Numbered from the stretch's first letter, positions 51,641-60,657 are shown. The stretch: 64,000 nucleotides of DNA from Rhizobium sp. CF080 (GCF_000282095.2 NZ_AKKC02000014.1:124001-188000); one strand, 5' to 3'. Translations and numbers: made by a program. The notes: generated by a model not told the origin, from the letters alone.

Positions 51641-52078
51641 TCAGATCACGCTGAGGGTCGCCGCGGCGAGCACCACGTAGCGCAGCGCCTTGCCGACGAA
51701 TACCAGGATCAGGAAGGTCGGCAGCGGCTCCCTGAGCACGCCGGCCGCGACCGTGATCGCATCGCCGCCGATCGGCAGCCAGCTGAGCAGCAGCGACCAT
51801 TTCCCGTATTTCCGATACCAGGCCTGCGCCGTTTCCAGCTTTTCCTCGCTCACCGGAAACCATCGGCTGTCGCGGAACCGCTCGACGCCGCGACCGAGTA
51901 ACCAGTTTACCGCGGCACCCGCCGTGTTGCCGACGGAAGCCACCAGCAGAAGGCCGGCAAGCGAATACCGGTCGGCCAGGATCAGGCCGACAAGGATCGC
52001 CTCCGACTGCATCGGAAAGATCGTGGCGGCGATGAAGGCGGCGGAAAACAGCCCCGCATAGGCGGCGAAATCGAACAT
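51641..52078 (-). CDS. YqaA-family (DedA-like) membrane protein
   Basis: This 145-residue inner-membrane protein of the SNARE-associated/DedA-like clan has the AATIFPMQSEAILVG, GNTAGAAVNWLLGR and LLSWLPIGGDAITVAAG motifs. Family members are proposed lipid or membrane-homeostasis transporters. ATG 52078 is preceded by AGG; an upstream start at 52156 would run into the secDF terminator. Confidence 0.88.
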   Translation of the reverse strand: MFDFAAYAGLFSAAFIAATIFPMQSEAILVGLILADRYSLAGLLLVASVGNTAGAAVNWLLGRGVERFRDSRWFPVSEEKLETAQAWYRKYGKWSLLLSWLPIGGDAITVAAGVLREPLPTFLILVFVGKALRYVVLAAATLSVI

Positions 52079-52101
52079 GGTCAGCCTATAGCGGAGCCAA
52101 A

Positions 52102-52130
52102 TGAAAAAGGGCGGATGAAAATCCGCCCTT
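52102..52130 (-). terminator. Intrinsic terminator of secDF
   Basis: On the minus strand AAGGGCGGAT and ATCCGCCCTT form a perfect 10-bp stem around a four-base loop (52117-52120), followed by TTTCAT. It lies 22 bp after the secDF stop. Confidence 0.8.
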
Positions 52131-52152
52131 CCTTGCATTTCAGGTTCGCGGA

Positions 52153-54672
52153 TCAAGCCTTGGTGGCGTTTTCGACCTCTTCCGCAGCCGTTTCCACCTT
52201 CTTGGCGTGGCGTTTGCGCCAGTCACCGAGGAAGAGCAGGATCGGAGCCGCGATGAACACCGACGATGCGCCGGCGACGAGAATGCCGAACGCCATCGGC
52301 ACCGCGAAGCTTTCCACCGCGCTGCCACCCCAGATCGCCATCGGCAGAAGCGACAGGAAGGCGGTGGCATTGGTATAGAGGCTTCGAGCCAGCGTTTCGT
52401 TGATCGACTTGTCGATCAGTTCGCGCAGCGGCATTGACTTGTAGAGCCGCATGTTTTCACGCATGCGGTCGTAGACGACGACCTTGTCGTTGACCGAATA
52501 ACCGACCATCGTCAGCACCGCGGCGATCGCCGTCAGATTGAAATCGAGGCCGGTGATGGCAAAGAAACCCACCAGCTTGGTGACGTCCAGCACTAGGGTG
52601 ACGATGGCGCCGACCGCGAACGGCCATTCGAACCGCACCCAGATATAGATCAGCATGGCGACGCTGGCGATGAAGACCGACAGGAAGCCGGCAACGGCAA
52701 GTTCGCCAGAAACCTTCGGACCGATGACATCGGTACCCTGGACGGTGGCGGTGGAGTCGATCTTGGCGACTTCGTCCTTCAGCTTGGTGACCGCGGCGGT
52801 CTGGGCCTCTTCGCCGCCTTCCTGACGCTGGGCGCGCACCAGGATAGTGTTCGGATCGCCGAAGGACTGCAGCGTGATTTCGCCGAGGTCGAGCGTGTTC
52901 AGACCTTCGCGGAACTTGGCGAGGTCGGCGGGACCTTGCGTCTTGACGGACATCTGGATGCCGCCGCGGAAGTCGACGCCGTAGTTCAGCCCCGGATAGA
53001 AGAACAGCCCGACCGAGGCGAGCGACAGGATGGCCGAGACCGCCACGCCGAAGAAGCGTGCCTTCATGAACTGGATGTGCTTGTCGTAGGGGCTGAACCG
53101 GAACATCGACTGGATGTTGATGATCTTCAGCTTGTAGCGGCGCGCAATGGCAACCATCGTGACGCGCACGAAGGCAACCGACGTGAACATCGAGATGATC
53201 AGGCCGAGACCCATTGTGACGGCGAAGCCGCGCACCGGGCCCGAACCGAAGTAGAACAGGATGGCCGCGGCGATGAGCGCAGTCATGTTGCCGTCGACGA
53301 TGGTCGAATAGGCGCGGTTGAAGCCGACGTCGATGGCGGCGAAGGCGCCGCGGCCTTTACGCGTCTCCTCACGGATACGTTCGTTGATCAGGACGTTGGC
53401 GTCGACGGCGAGGCCGATGCCGAGCACGATACCGGCGATACCGGGCAGCGTCAGCGTCGCGCCGACCAGCGTCAGTGCCGAGAAGGTCAGGATCGTGTGG
53501 ATCAGCAGCGCGACGTTCGCCAGAATGCCCCAGGTGCCATAGAGGACCAGAATGAAGACGGCGACGAGGACGAAGCCGACGAGGCCGGAATAGAGGCCCA
53601 TCTGGATCGCGTCCGCGCCCAGGTCGGCGCCGACGGTGCGTTCTTCGATGACGGTAAGCTTCGCAGGCAGTGCACCGGCGCGCAGCAGTGCGGAGAGCGT
53701 ATTGGCTTCCGAGACCGAGAAGCCGCCGGAGATCTGGCCCGAACCGCCGGTGATCGGCGTGCGGATGACCGGCGCGCTCAGCACCTTGTTGTCGAGCACG
53801 ATCGCGAAGGGACGGCCGACATTCTGCTGGGTGATCTGGGCGAAGCGGTTGGCGCCGGCCGAGTCGAAGCGGAAGTTGACGACCGGCTCGTTGGTCTGCT
53901 GGTCAAAGGCGGCGCGGGCGTCGGTCAGGCGGTCGCCGGAAAGCTCGACGCGGTCGAGGACCGGATACTGGTTGCCGCGCTCGTCGGCGAGCATGGTCAC
54001 GCCGGCCTCGCCCTGCTGGCCGAGCAGATGGAAGCTCATCTTGGCGGTCGAGCCGAGCAACTGGCGCAGGCGTGTCGGATCCTGTTCGCCCGGAAGCTGG
54101 ACGAGAACGCGGTCCGAGCCGATGCGCTGAATGGTCGGTTCGGCGACGCCCACCTGGTCGACGCGCTGGCGGATGATTTCAAGCGACTGATCGACGGCGG
54201 CGGTGATATGCGAATTGATGCCGGCTTCCGTCTGGGCGACCGAGATCGTGTTGTCGGAAGGCGTGGTGATGGCGAGGTCGCTGCCGCCGATGGTCGTGCC
54301 GGCGTTTACGGGGTTGGCCAGCGTCTGGAGCTCGGTCACGGCTGCACCGCGCTGGGCCGCGTCGCGCAGCGCGACCGTCACGGTATCGCCCGTGCGCCGG
54401 ATTGCCGTGGTCGTGATGTTCTTGTCGCGCAGAACGCGGCGGGCATCCTGCAGCAGGCTCTGGACGCGTTCGTTGATCAGGTCGGCACGATCGACTTCGA
54501 GGACGAGATGCGAGCCGCCGCGCAGGTCGAGGCCGAGTGCGACGCGGCTATGCGGCAGCCAGGCGGGAAGGCGGTCAAGCGTCGACTGCGGAATGACGTT
54601 CGGCAGCGCCACCAGAATGCCGAGGAAGATGATGACGAGATAGGTCGTCACCAGCCACGGGGAGTTTCTCAT
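52153..54672 (-). CDS. secDF: SecD-SecF fusion, protein-export membrane protein
   Basis: This 839-residue fusion of SecD (about 1-520) and SecF (about 530-839), 12 membrane segments in all, uses the proton gradient to help SecYEG pull preproteins across the inner membrane. Signatures include RVALGLDLRGGSHLVLEVD near 45-63, AVDANVLINERIREE (SecD C-terminal) and YGVDFRGGIQMSV and YSVNDKVVVYDRMREN (SecF). SecD and SecF are separate in E. coli; fusions are common in Rhizobiales. Terminator follows; no yajC gene is adjacent. Confidence 0.96.
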   Translation of the reverse strand: MRNSPWLVTTYLVIIFLGILVALPNVIPQSTLDRLPAWLPHSRVALGLDLRGGSHLVLEVDRADLINERVQSLLQDARRVLRDKNITTTAIRRTGDTVTVALRDAAQRGAAVTELQTLANPVNAGTTIGGSDLAITTPSDNTISVAQTEAGINSHITAAVDQSLEIIRQRVDQVGVAEPTIQRIGSDRVLVQLPGEQDPTRLRQLLGSTAKMSFHLLGQQGEAGVTMLADERGNQYPVLDRVELSGDRLTDARAAFDQQTNEPVVNFRFDSAGANRFAQITQQNVGRPFAIVLDNKVLSAPVIRTPITGGSGQISGGFSVSEANTLSALLRAGALPAKLTVIEERTVGADLGADAIQMGLYSGLVGFVLVAVFILVLYGTWGILANVALLIHTILTFSALTLVGATLTLPGIAGIVLGIGLAVDANVLINERIREETRKGRGAFAAIDVGFNRAYSTIVDGNMTALIAAAILFYFGSGPVRGFAVTMGLGLIISMFTSVAFVRVTMVAIARRYKLKIINIQSMFRFSPYDKHIQFMKARFFGVAVSAILSLASVGLFFYPGLNYGVDFRGGIQMSVKTQGPADLAKFREGLNTLDLGEITLQSFGDPNTILVRAQRQEGGEEAQTAAVTKLKDEVAKIDSTATVQGTDVIGPKVSGELAVAGFLSVFIASVAMLIYIWVRFEWPFAVGAIVTLVLDVTKLVGFFAITGLDFNLTAIAAVLTMVGYSVNDKVVVYDRMRENMRLYKSMPLRELIDKSINETLARSLYTNATAFLSLLPMAIWGGSAVESFAVPMAFGILVAGASSVFIAAPILLFLGDWRKRHAKKVETAAEEVENATKA

Positions 54673-54762
54673 GTTTTTAATCCTGCTGAGCCCATGGCGC
54701 GCGGGGCGATCTGCATGGGGACTTAATTCGTGATCATGCGGGCGCCATGAGGCGCGGTCGTC

Positions 54763-55170
54763 TTACGCGCCAGCCGGCGGCGCACGCGGCAGCGATCCGT
54801 GCCAGAACGGGTAGATTGCCGGATCGGAGGACGGTTTCGACGCGACGGCCGAAACGAAAATCGGGAAGCTGATCTCGATGGCGCGGGCTTCCAGTGCGCC
54901 GTCGCCCGTATGCCACTGGGCGCCTGTTCCGTCCTTGCGATCCATGGCGGCAAGGGCGCGCAAGGGCTCGCGCTTGCTCAGATGCGGGGTGTCGCCGCTC
55001 TTGTCGGCCGAGACGGCGCCGCGCGGGAATTGAACGTCCTTGACGACGCCCGACAGCAGGCCGAACAGGGCGGCGATCAGCAGAGCTGCGGCAAAGACCG
55101 GCCAGCGCGACAGGAGGCTCTCCTGTTCACGTCCGTCTCTCATCCGCTTGTCCTGCGGAAACAGCGCCAT
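54763..55170 (-). CDS. Unrecognised single-pass membrane protein
   Basis: This protein of about 135 residues has one hydrophobic segment (WPVFAAALLIAALFGLLSGVV, about 23-43) after a short charged N-terminus. A longer extracytoplasmic part lacks any motif I recognise; it includes SFPIFVSAV and ends PRAPPAGA. ATGs at 55176 and 55170 are both possible. It lies upstream of secDF on the same strand with a 90-bp gap and may be a small envelope protein. I cannot assign a family. Confidence 0.6.
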   Translation of the reverse strand: MALFPQDKRMRDGREQESLLSRWPVFAAALLIAALFGLLSGVVKDVQFPRGAVSADKSGDTPHLSKREPLRALAAMDRKDGTGAQWHTGDGALEARAIEISFPIFVSAVASKPSSDPAIYPFWHGSLPRAPPAGA

Positions 55171-55374
55171 GCGCATCAGCTCCGGAGCGTTAGAAATCCC
55201 GAAGTCCTTGCTTCGGAACGGAATGCCGCCTTCTAAAGGAGAGGCTTACCGTGGTCAATCTCCAGTCGCGGCGAGCGTAAAGGCAGATTGCGGCGGCATT
55301 GGCGCCGATCGCAGCATCAAGGGTCTGAACCGGTGCTTTTGTCGGTCTGCTTACCTGCGACCATGAAGACGCTG

Positions 55375-55884
55375 CTATTTGTGGATCGGGTCCTTCCACA
55401 GGACTTCTTCAGGCTTCTCGATAGGTTCGATATCGAGATTCACCACGACTGGATCCTGGCCGGAACGGCAGAGCACGCATTCCAGCGTCTCGTCGGGGCT
55501 CGCATTGATCTCCTGGTGCGGCACATAAGGCGGCACGTAGATGAAATCCCCGGGGCCTGCCTCCGCCACGAATTCGAGATTGTCGCCCCAACGCATCCGC
55601 GCTCTTCCCTTCAGCACGTAGATGATGCTTTCGAGATCGCCGTGGTGATGGGCGCCGGTCTTGGCGTTGGCATGGATGGTGACCGTGCCGGCCCAGATCT
55701 TTTCGGCGCCGGCGCGAGCGTTGTTGATCGCAGTCGCACGGTTCATGCCGGGGGTCTGGGCGGTGTTGGGATCGAGCGAATTGCCGGGAATGACTTTCAC
55801 GCCGTGCTCGCGCCAATCGACGTGGGAATGACCGTCATGGTCATTGTCATGAGGGTGATGATGATCGTCGCGGCTGTGGCTCAA
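55375..55884 (-). CDS. Cupin-domain protein with a histidine-rich N-terminus
   Basis: This 169-residue protein has cupin motif 1 at about residues 75-95 (GAHHHGDLESIIYVLKGRARM, carrying two or three metal-ligand His plus Glu) and motif 2 near 115 (GDFIYVPPYVPHQ, metal His). The first 21 residues are HSRDDHHHPHDNDHDGHSH-like, a second possible metal-binding tail. The start is TTG 55884, the only in-frame codon before the His tail. A 100-base structured leader precedes it. Metal-dependent but function unknown. Confidence 0.8.
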   Translation of the reverse strand: MSHSRDDHHHPHDNDHDGHSHVDWREHGVKVIPGNSLDPNTAQTPGMNRATAINNARAGAEKIWAGTVTIHANAKTGAHHHGDLESIIYVLKGRARMRWGDNLEFVAEAGPGDFIYVPPYVPHQEINASPDETLECVLCRSGQDPVVVNLDIEPIEKPEEVLWKDPIHK

Positions 55885-56023
55885 GATCGGTTCTCATTGA
55901 CTGGGACGGGGCTCACCAACTCTTGCGAGTGGGGGTCCGCGAGCCCCTAACCGGCATCATGCCGGCTGGGGCCACGTAGCTTTGCTTCGGGAACATGATC
56001 AATGGGAACGTCACAAATGTCAA
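55885..56023 (-). ncRNA. Candidate structured 5' leader RNA of the cupin gene
   Basis: On the minus strand a consensus TTGACA (56023-56018), a 17-base spacer and GATCAT (56000-55995) predict transcription from about 55988. The leader then contains CCGGCA-TGA-TGCCGG and a long GGGGCTC...GAGCCCC stem enclosing ACTC-GCAA-GAGT, ending just before the TTG start. The stems are GC-rich and adjacent, leaving little unstructured sequence. No known riboswitch family matches by eye. TerC lies upstream and ends at 56190. The plus strand of the same DNA has no matching gene. Confidence 0.45.
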
Positions 56024-56189
56024 AGGCTTGGTGAGGAAAGGGTAACTTTCCTGTTTCAAATCAACACACTACCCAGTTTTGAGGGCGCCCCTTGCCCCCT
56101 CACGCGTCAGCGGCAGATCGAACCGCCGCTTGCTGGTTGCATGTCGAATGGGGCGATGACGGGCGCCGAGGTCGACCCCTGACGGAGCC

Positions 56190-56813
56190 TTATACGCCCT
56201 GAATGAGTGGGAGGACTTCGATCGAGCCCTGATAGATCATGTCCAGCGCCACGTAGACGATGACGGCCAGGCCAAGATAGGCGATCCAGCGGAAACGGGA
56301 GAGGAGTTTGGCGACGAAGTTGGCCGCGACGCCCATCAGCGCGATCGAGACGACCAGGCCGATGATCAGCACCGTCGAATGCTCCTTGGCAGCGCCGGCG
56401 ACGGCCAGCACATTGTCGAGCGACATGGAGACGTCGGCGACGACGATCTGGGTGGCGGCCTGGAAAAAGGTCTTTTCGGCGGCCCTTTCCTTCGCTTCGG
56501 CGGCGGCATGGGCATCGTCACCCTGGCCTTCGCGCAGTTCGCTCCACATCTTCCAGCAGACCCAGCCCAGCAGCAGTCCGCCGGCGAGCTGGAGCCCCTT
56601 GATCGCCAGAAGGTAAGTGGCGATCACCGCAAACACGAGGCGCAGTACGGTTGCTGCGGAAATGCCGAAGAGGATCGCCTTCTTGCGGAGCGCGGCAGGA
56701 AGACCGGCTGCAGCAAGGCCGATGACGATGGCATTGTCGCCGGAAAGGACGAGGTTGATGGCGATGACCTCGAGGAGTGCCGCAAAGCCGGCTGCGGTGA
56801 AGAGTTCCATCAT
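56190..56813 (-). CDS. TerC-family membrane protein
   Basis: This 207-residue inner-membrane protein has the TerC signature LVLSGDNAIVIGLA near 22 and the second conserved VADVSMSLDNVLAVAG near 124, each carrying an acidic residue within a membrane segment. TerC/Alx-type proteins are linked to Mn2+ export and metal homeostasis during secretion. ATG at 56813 and 56810 are adjacent. There is no yybP-ykoY-like sequence upstream. The 338 bp from 56814 to 57151 contain no gene I can support. Confidence 0.9.
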   Translation of the reverse strand: MMELFTAAGFAALLEVIAINLVLSGDNAIVIGLAAAGLPAALRKKAILFGISAATVLRLVFAVIATYLLAIKGLQLAGGLLLGWVCWKMWSELREGQGDDAHAAAEAKERAAEKTFFQAATQIVVADVSMSLDNVLAVAGAAKEHSTVLIIGLVVSIALMGVAANFVAKLLSRFRWIAYLGLAVIVYVALDMIYQGSIEVLPLIQGV

Positions 56814-57151
56814 GAAGTGTGAACCTGAGTCGGGAGTGGATGAAGGTGGGAGGATAAACTGATCGTCTAGTCACATCTTGTGGCGATTGGTACAGGATAT
56901 TTCAGGACACTTGGCAAGCGGATTTTCATTCTGTCAAACGGCATTGTCCATTATTGAAGCAGATGGCGCCCATGGAGAAGACAGGCGATCCGAATAACAG
57001 CTTTTTAGCCCGGCTCAAGTTCCACTTGTCGCGACTCACCTGTCTCCTATATGGGCTCACGGCGGAGCACGTCCCCAATGCCGCTTTGTGGCGCGGATTT
57101 TTTGCCTGCGGAGGCCATGGGGCAAGCATCCGAAGGATGAAGGAGACGTTC

Positions 57152-57517
57152 ATGGCGCAGAAAGCCGTTGTCCTTGTCGTCGAGGATGAACCGCTGATCC
57201 GATTCACCACGCTCGACGCGCTGGAGGAGGTCGGACACCAGGTGCTGGAGGCAGGCAATGCCGACGAAGCGATGGTGCTGTTCCGCAACCGGTCCGATAT
57301 CGACATCGTCTTCACCGACGTCAACATGGCGGGCTCCATGGATGGCATTCAGCTTGCCCAGCGCATCCGTGCCATCCGCCCCAGCATTGGCATCATCATC
57401 ACATCGGGTGTGGTGAGCCTCGATCCGATGCTGCTGCCGACCAACACGGTCTTCCTGCCGAAACCCTATCAGCACGACATGCTGCTCTCCTCGATCCACG
57501 AGATGATGCCAGGCTGA
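57152..57517 (+). CDS. Single-domain response regulator
   Basis: This 121-residue receiver domain has acidic pocket residues in VVEDEP near 10, phospho-acceptor Asp in VFTDVNMAG near 53, Thr/Ser in IIITSGV near 82 and Lys in FLPKPYQ near 102. AAGGAG precedes the ATG. It has no output domain, so it must act by protein contact, as in rhizobial stress or cell-cycle relays. The kinase is not encoded nearby. Confidence 0.92.
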   Translation: MAQKAVVLVVEDEPLIRFTTLDALEEVGHQVLEAGNADEAMVLFRNRSDIDIVFTDVNMAGSMDGIQLAQRIRAIRPSIGIIITSGVVSLDPMLLPTNTVFLPKPYQHDMLLSSIHEMMPG

Positions 57518-57529
57518 AGACGCGCCGGC

Positions 57530-57555
57530 GGAACCAAGTGGCATGCCTTCCGGTT
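57530..57555 (+). promoter_or_regulatory. EcfG-type general stress promoter
   Basis: GGAAC (57530-57534) followed after 17 bases by GGTT (57552-57555) matches the EcfG consensus GGAAC-N16/17-CGTT at eight of nine positions. The start site would fall near 57563, giving a 25-base leader to the secreted-protein ATG at 57588. Confidence 0.6.
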
Positions 57556-57587
57556 ATTTCTTCCGATCAACCCGGAGGAACCTTCAG

Positions 57588-57887
57588 ATGCTGACGAAGC
57601 TCATCGCGTTTTCCGCCATTTCTCTGTTTGCCGCACCCGTCCTGGCCCAGACATCCGGCACGGGCGCCACGACCACATTACCCGGTATCACAACGACCAC
57701 ACCCGACGCCAATTCCGGCGTCCCGACAGGCACGACGCTTCCCGGCGTCACCGATCCGACGACGACCAACAGCACGACCGGCACCGTCGATCAGGAAGAT
57801 CATTGCCAGCCGCCGGGGACGCCGAGCAATACCAATCCGAGTGCCGGCATGCCGACGATGCCGCGGCCTGAACAGGCTTGCAACTGA
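57588..57887 (+). CDS. Small secreted Thr/Pro-rich protein
   Basis: This 99-residue protein has a signal peptide (LTKLIAFSAISLFAAPVLA, cleavage after about 20) and a Thr/Pro/Gly-rich mature part. Internally it repeats the T-x-LPG-[IV]-T module (TTTLPGITT and TTLPGVTDP) and ends with a Cys near the C-terminus. GGAGGAA precedes the ATG. I do not recognise a family; an EcfG-type promoter suggests general stress induction. Confidence 0.75.
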   Translation: MLTKLIAFSAISLFAAPVLAQTSGTGATTTLPGITTTTPDANSGVPTGTTLPGVTDPTTTNSTTGTVDQEDHCQPPGTPSNTNPSAGMPTMPRPEQACN

Positions 57888-57915
57888 GCCCTTGAGAAAA
57901 CGTCTTTACTCTTCG

Positions 57916-57944
57916 TCAATCTCTATTAAGTTGGTAGAGATTGA
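57916..57944. repeat. Perfect 10-bp inverted repeat
   Basis: TCAATCTCTA (57916-57925) and TAGAGATTGA (57935-57944), nine-base spacer, lie 94 bp before the FAD-protein start and 29 bp after the secreted-protein stop. No T-run follows. It could be an operator or a weak terminator. Confidence 0.5.
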
Positions 57945-58037
57945 AGCGACTGCCGGAAACAGATCGAAGACATGTTTCCGGTGGCTTCCAGGACAACCTT
58001 TCGCCCAAAGCAACCAAGGACGAGGAGTGTGTGCTTG

Positions 58038-59423
58038 ATGACCTATGATGTCGCCGTCGTCGGTTCCGGTTTTTCCGCAATCGCCCTTACCATCAACCTC
58101 CTGCGCTTCCTGCCGTCTTCCGCTTCGATCGCGGTGGTCGGCGACGATCCTGGTTTCGGGCGGGGCACCGCCTATCGCACCGAATTCTACCTGCACCGCC
58201 TGAATGTTCCGGCGGCGCGGATGAGCGTGTTTCCGGATCGGCCGGACGATTTCGTCGAATGGCTGCGCCGTCAGGGCAGGGCCGCCTTTCCGGAGGATTT
58301 TGCCTCGCGCGGTGATTACGGCCTGTATCTGCGCGATACGCTGGCTTCGCTGCTGAGGCCCCGCGAGCGGCGCGCGCATGTGGACTTCATCCGAGCCAAG
58401 GCGACCGCCTGCGTCCAGTGCGAACAAGACGGGCTCGTCTTCCATCTCGACAATGCCGGCGCACTGCGCGCCCGCACCGTCATCCTGGCGCTCGGTGTCG
58501 GCAATGCCGACCTGCCTTTGCCGAAGGATCGAATCGATTCCGGCCTCAGTGCCCGCATCATCGACAATCCCTGGCGGCTGGGCTGGCTTTCGCGCGTCGG
58601 CCGCACCGACGAACTCTGTATCTTCGGCTCCGGCCTGACGATGATCGATCAGGTCCTGTCGCTGCGCGCGCAGGGCCATCGCGGCCGCATCCATGTCCTG
58701 TCCCGGCGCGGATTGGTGCCGCATCCGCATCCGACCCGGCGTGCCGCTCCCGTCGCGCCGGACCTGCCGGACAAGCGAGAGATCAGCGCCCTGCTTCACG
58801 CCTTGCGCCAGCAGGCTGAGAATGGCGCCGACTGGCGGGGCGTGGTCGATGGCCTGAGGCCGCAGACCCAGGCCCTGTGGCAGAGTCTCAGCGCCGACCA
58901 GCGCTCCCGTTTCCTTCGGCACGCGCTGGCCTGGTGGAACATCCACCGCCACCGTATCGCGCCGGAGGTGTTCGCCCGCTTCAATGCGCTCCTGAAGGAC
59001 GGCACGGTGACCGTGCATGCCGGCTTCCTCCGCTCGATCGACAGGGATGGCGAGGGCGCGAGCGTCCGGTTCAGGCGGCGCGGCACGCAGGACGTCGCCT
59101 CCTTCCATGCCGAGTGGATCGTCAACTGCACCGGCATGGAACGCGCCGGGATCGGCCATTCGCCGCTGCTGACCGAGATGCGGAACCTTGAGATGATCGC
59201 CATGGACGAACTTGGACTTGGCATTTCCGTCGACGGGCAGTCTCGCGTTCTCGATCCGGATGGCCGGCCACAGCCCGGCTTGTTTGCCGCCGGAGCGCTC
59301 ACCGCCGGCCAGTTCTGGGAGATCACGGCGGTGCCGGATATCCGTGTGCAGGCGAAGGCGCTTGCCGAGACGATCGTGGCCGAAATCGCTCGGACGGCGC
59401 CGCGGCCTGCCCGCATCGCGTGA
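58038..59423 (+). CDS. FAD/NAD(P)-binding oxidoreductase-like protein
   Basis: This 461-residue protein has an N-terminal FAD motif VAVVGSGFSAIALTINLLRF (residues about 5-24), the NAD_binding_9-type stretch GFGRGTAYR near 52 and a second nucleotide-binding region at IFGSGLTMIDQVLSL near 197. A C-terminal FAD contact (PGLFAAGALTAGQFWEITAVPDIRVQA, quoted in parts) is near 430. The family includes flavin-dependent hydroxylases and poorly defined oxidoreductases. GAGGAG precedes ATG 58038. Substrate unknown. Confidence 0.85.
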   Translation: MTYDVAVVGSGFSAIALTINLLRFLPSSASIAVVGDDPGFGRGTAYRTEFYLHRLNVPAARMSVFPDRPDDFVEWLRRQGRAAFPEDFASRGDYGLYLRDTLASLLRPRERRAHVDFIRAKATACVQCEQDGLVFHLDNAGALRARTVILALGVGNADLPLPKDRIDSGLSARIIDNPWRLGWLSRVGRTDELCIFGSGLTMIDQVLSLRAQGHRGRIHVLSRRGLVPHPHPTRRAAPVAPDLPDKREISALLHALRQQAENGADWRGVVDGLRPQTQALWQSLSADQRSRFLRHALAWWNIHRHRIAPEVFARFNALLKDGTVTVHAGFLRSIDRDGEGASVRFRRRGTQDVASFHAEWIVNCTGMERAGIGHSPLLTEMRNLEMIAMDELGLGISVDGQSRVLDPDGRPQPGLFAAGALTAGQFWEITAVPDIRVQAKALAETIVAEIARTAPRPARIA

Positions 59424-59540
59424 TAGGGCGCTCCATGAGCATGATTTTCTCCTGAGGGGATATCTGCGGCAGGTTCCTTGCTTTCATGCCGCGCCATCGA
59501 CGCTAATGTTGAGCAAGTCATTGCGCCGAAAGGAATTTAC

Positions 59541-60092
59541 ATGGCCCTGAAACTTGTCGGTCTCGCGGGCAGCTATAATCGTCCCTCCAAGACTTTTGCG
59601 CTGGTCCATCACATCGCCTCGATCGCAGCGGAGCGTTATGGGTTCGACACCCGGGTGCATGACCTGGCCGATGTCGGGCCGTCTCTCGGCCAGTCGCAGC
59701 GGCAGGGCGATCTTGACGAAGCAGCCGCCAAAGTGCTGGCCGATGTCGTCGAGGCCGACTTCCTGATCGTCGGTTCGCCGACCTACAAGGGTAGCTATCC
59801 CGGGCTCTTCAAACATTTCATCGATCTGATCGATCCGGAACAGCTCCGCGCCAAACCGATCCTGATCACCGCGACCGGCGGCGGCGACCGGCATGCGCTG
59901 ATGGTCGAACATCAGCTTCGGCCGCTGTTCGGCTTCTTCATGGCCCATACTCTGCCGACGGCCGTCTATGCGTCCGATCGCGATTTTGCCGATTACCGCG
60001 TCGTCTCCGAGGCGCTGCAGCAGCGGATCGGCTTTGCCGTCGACGAACTCGCCGCCTTCTTTCCGATCCGCGAACTCGCCGCCGCGGAGTAA
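59541..60092 (+). CDS. NADPH-dependent FMN reductase (SsuE/MsuE-like)
   Basis: This 183-residue flavodoxin-like reductase has the FMN phosphate loop GSYNRPSKTFAL near 10, GSPTYKGSYPGLFKHFIDLI near 78-97 and ATGGGDRHALMVEHQLRPLFGFF near 112-134. This pattern is typical of FMN reductases that feed flavin monooxygenases such as sulfonate-degrading SsuD/MsuD. AAAGGA precedes the ATG. No monooxygenase is adjacent, so the partner is unknown. Confidence 0.9.
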   Translation: MALKLVGLAGSYNRPSKTFALVHHIASIAAERYGFDTRVHDLADVGPSLGQSQRQGDLDEAAAKVLADVVEADFLIVGSPTYKGSYPGLFKHFIDLIDPEQLRAKPILITATGGGDRHALMVEHQLRPLFGFFMAHTLPTAVYASDRDFADYRVVSEALQQRIGFAVDELAAFFPIRELAAAE

Positions 60093-60154
60093 CTTTACTT
60101 TCGGTCGCTTTGTCGTCATCAATCCCCTCGCAACCGCAATGCGGAGGAGAATGC

Positions 60155-60646
60155 ATGACCATCGAAGAAGACATGACAAAGATCGCCGAGCAGGAGAAGG
60201 CGCTGGTCTTCGACCGGTTCGATCTCACGACTGCCTGGGATCTCGGTTCGCTGCTCCGGCATATGGCGGTGGAGCGAGGCCTGAGCGTCGTCGTCGACGT
60301 GCAGCTGCATTCGATGTCGGCCTTCTACACGGCCCTTCCGGGCACTACCGCCGACAATGAGAACTGGGTGCGCCGCAAGCGCAATCTCGTGCTCCGTTTT
60401 TTCCAGTCCAGCTATGCGATCGGGCGGAAGCTCGAGCTCCAGGGTGACACGGTTGAAAACCGATACGGCATTTCCTCGGCAGACCACGCGCCGCATGGCG
60501 GCAGCTTCCCGATCAAGGTCGCCGGTATCGGTTGCATCGGGGCGGTGACGGTTTCCGGCCTGCCGCAGCGCGAGGATCATAATATGGTCGTCGAAGCCCT
60601 TGCCCGGATGACTGGAAGGGATATCTCCACACTCCGTCTCGACTGA
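60155..60646 (+). CDS. UPF0303 / heme-degrading-domain protein (HbpS-like)
   Basis: This 163-residue protein of the PF03928-type fold has LVFDRFDLTTAWDLG at the start, HGGSFPIKV near 127 and GCIGAVTVSGLPQREDHNMVVEAL near 138. Relatives bind and may degrade heme or act in redox sensing. GGAGGAG is optimally placed before the ATG. It is followed 12 bp later by the DUF924 gene, so they are probably one operon. Ligand unproven. Confidence 0.85.
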   Translation: MTIEEDMTKIAEQEKALVFDRFDLTTAWDLGSLLRHMAVERGLSVVVDVQLHSMSAFYTALPGTTADNENWVRRKRNLVLRFFQSSYAIGRKLELQGDTVENRYGISSADHAPHGGSFPIKVAGIGCIGAVTVSGLPQREDHNMVVEALARMTGRDISTLRLD

Positions 60647-60657
60647 GGAGATATTCC

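Noticed and set aside
55885..56190. tmRNA or SRP RNA in the structured region before the cupin gene
   Set aside because: There is no tag-peptide coding segment, tRNA-like domain or SRP tetraloop motif; only local hairpins are visible.
56814..57151. Possible yybP-ykoY manganese riboswitch upstream of TerC
   Set aside because: The conserved motif and helices of that class are not present in either orientation.
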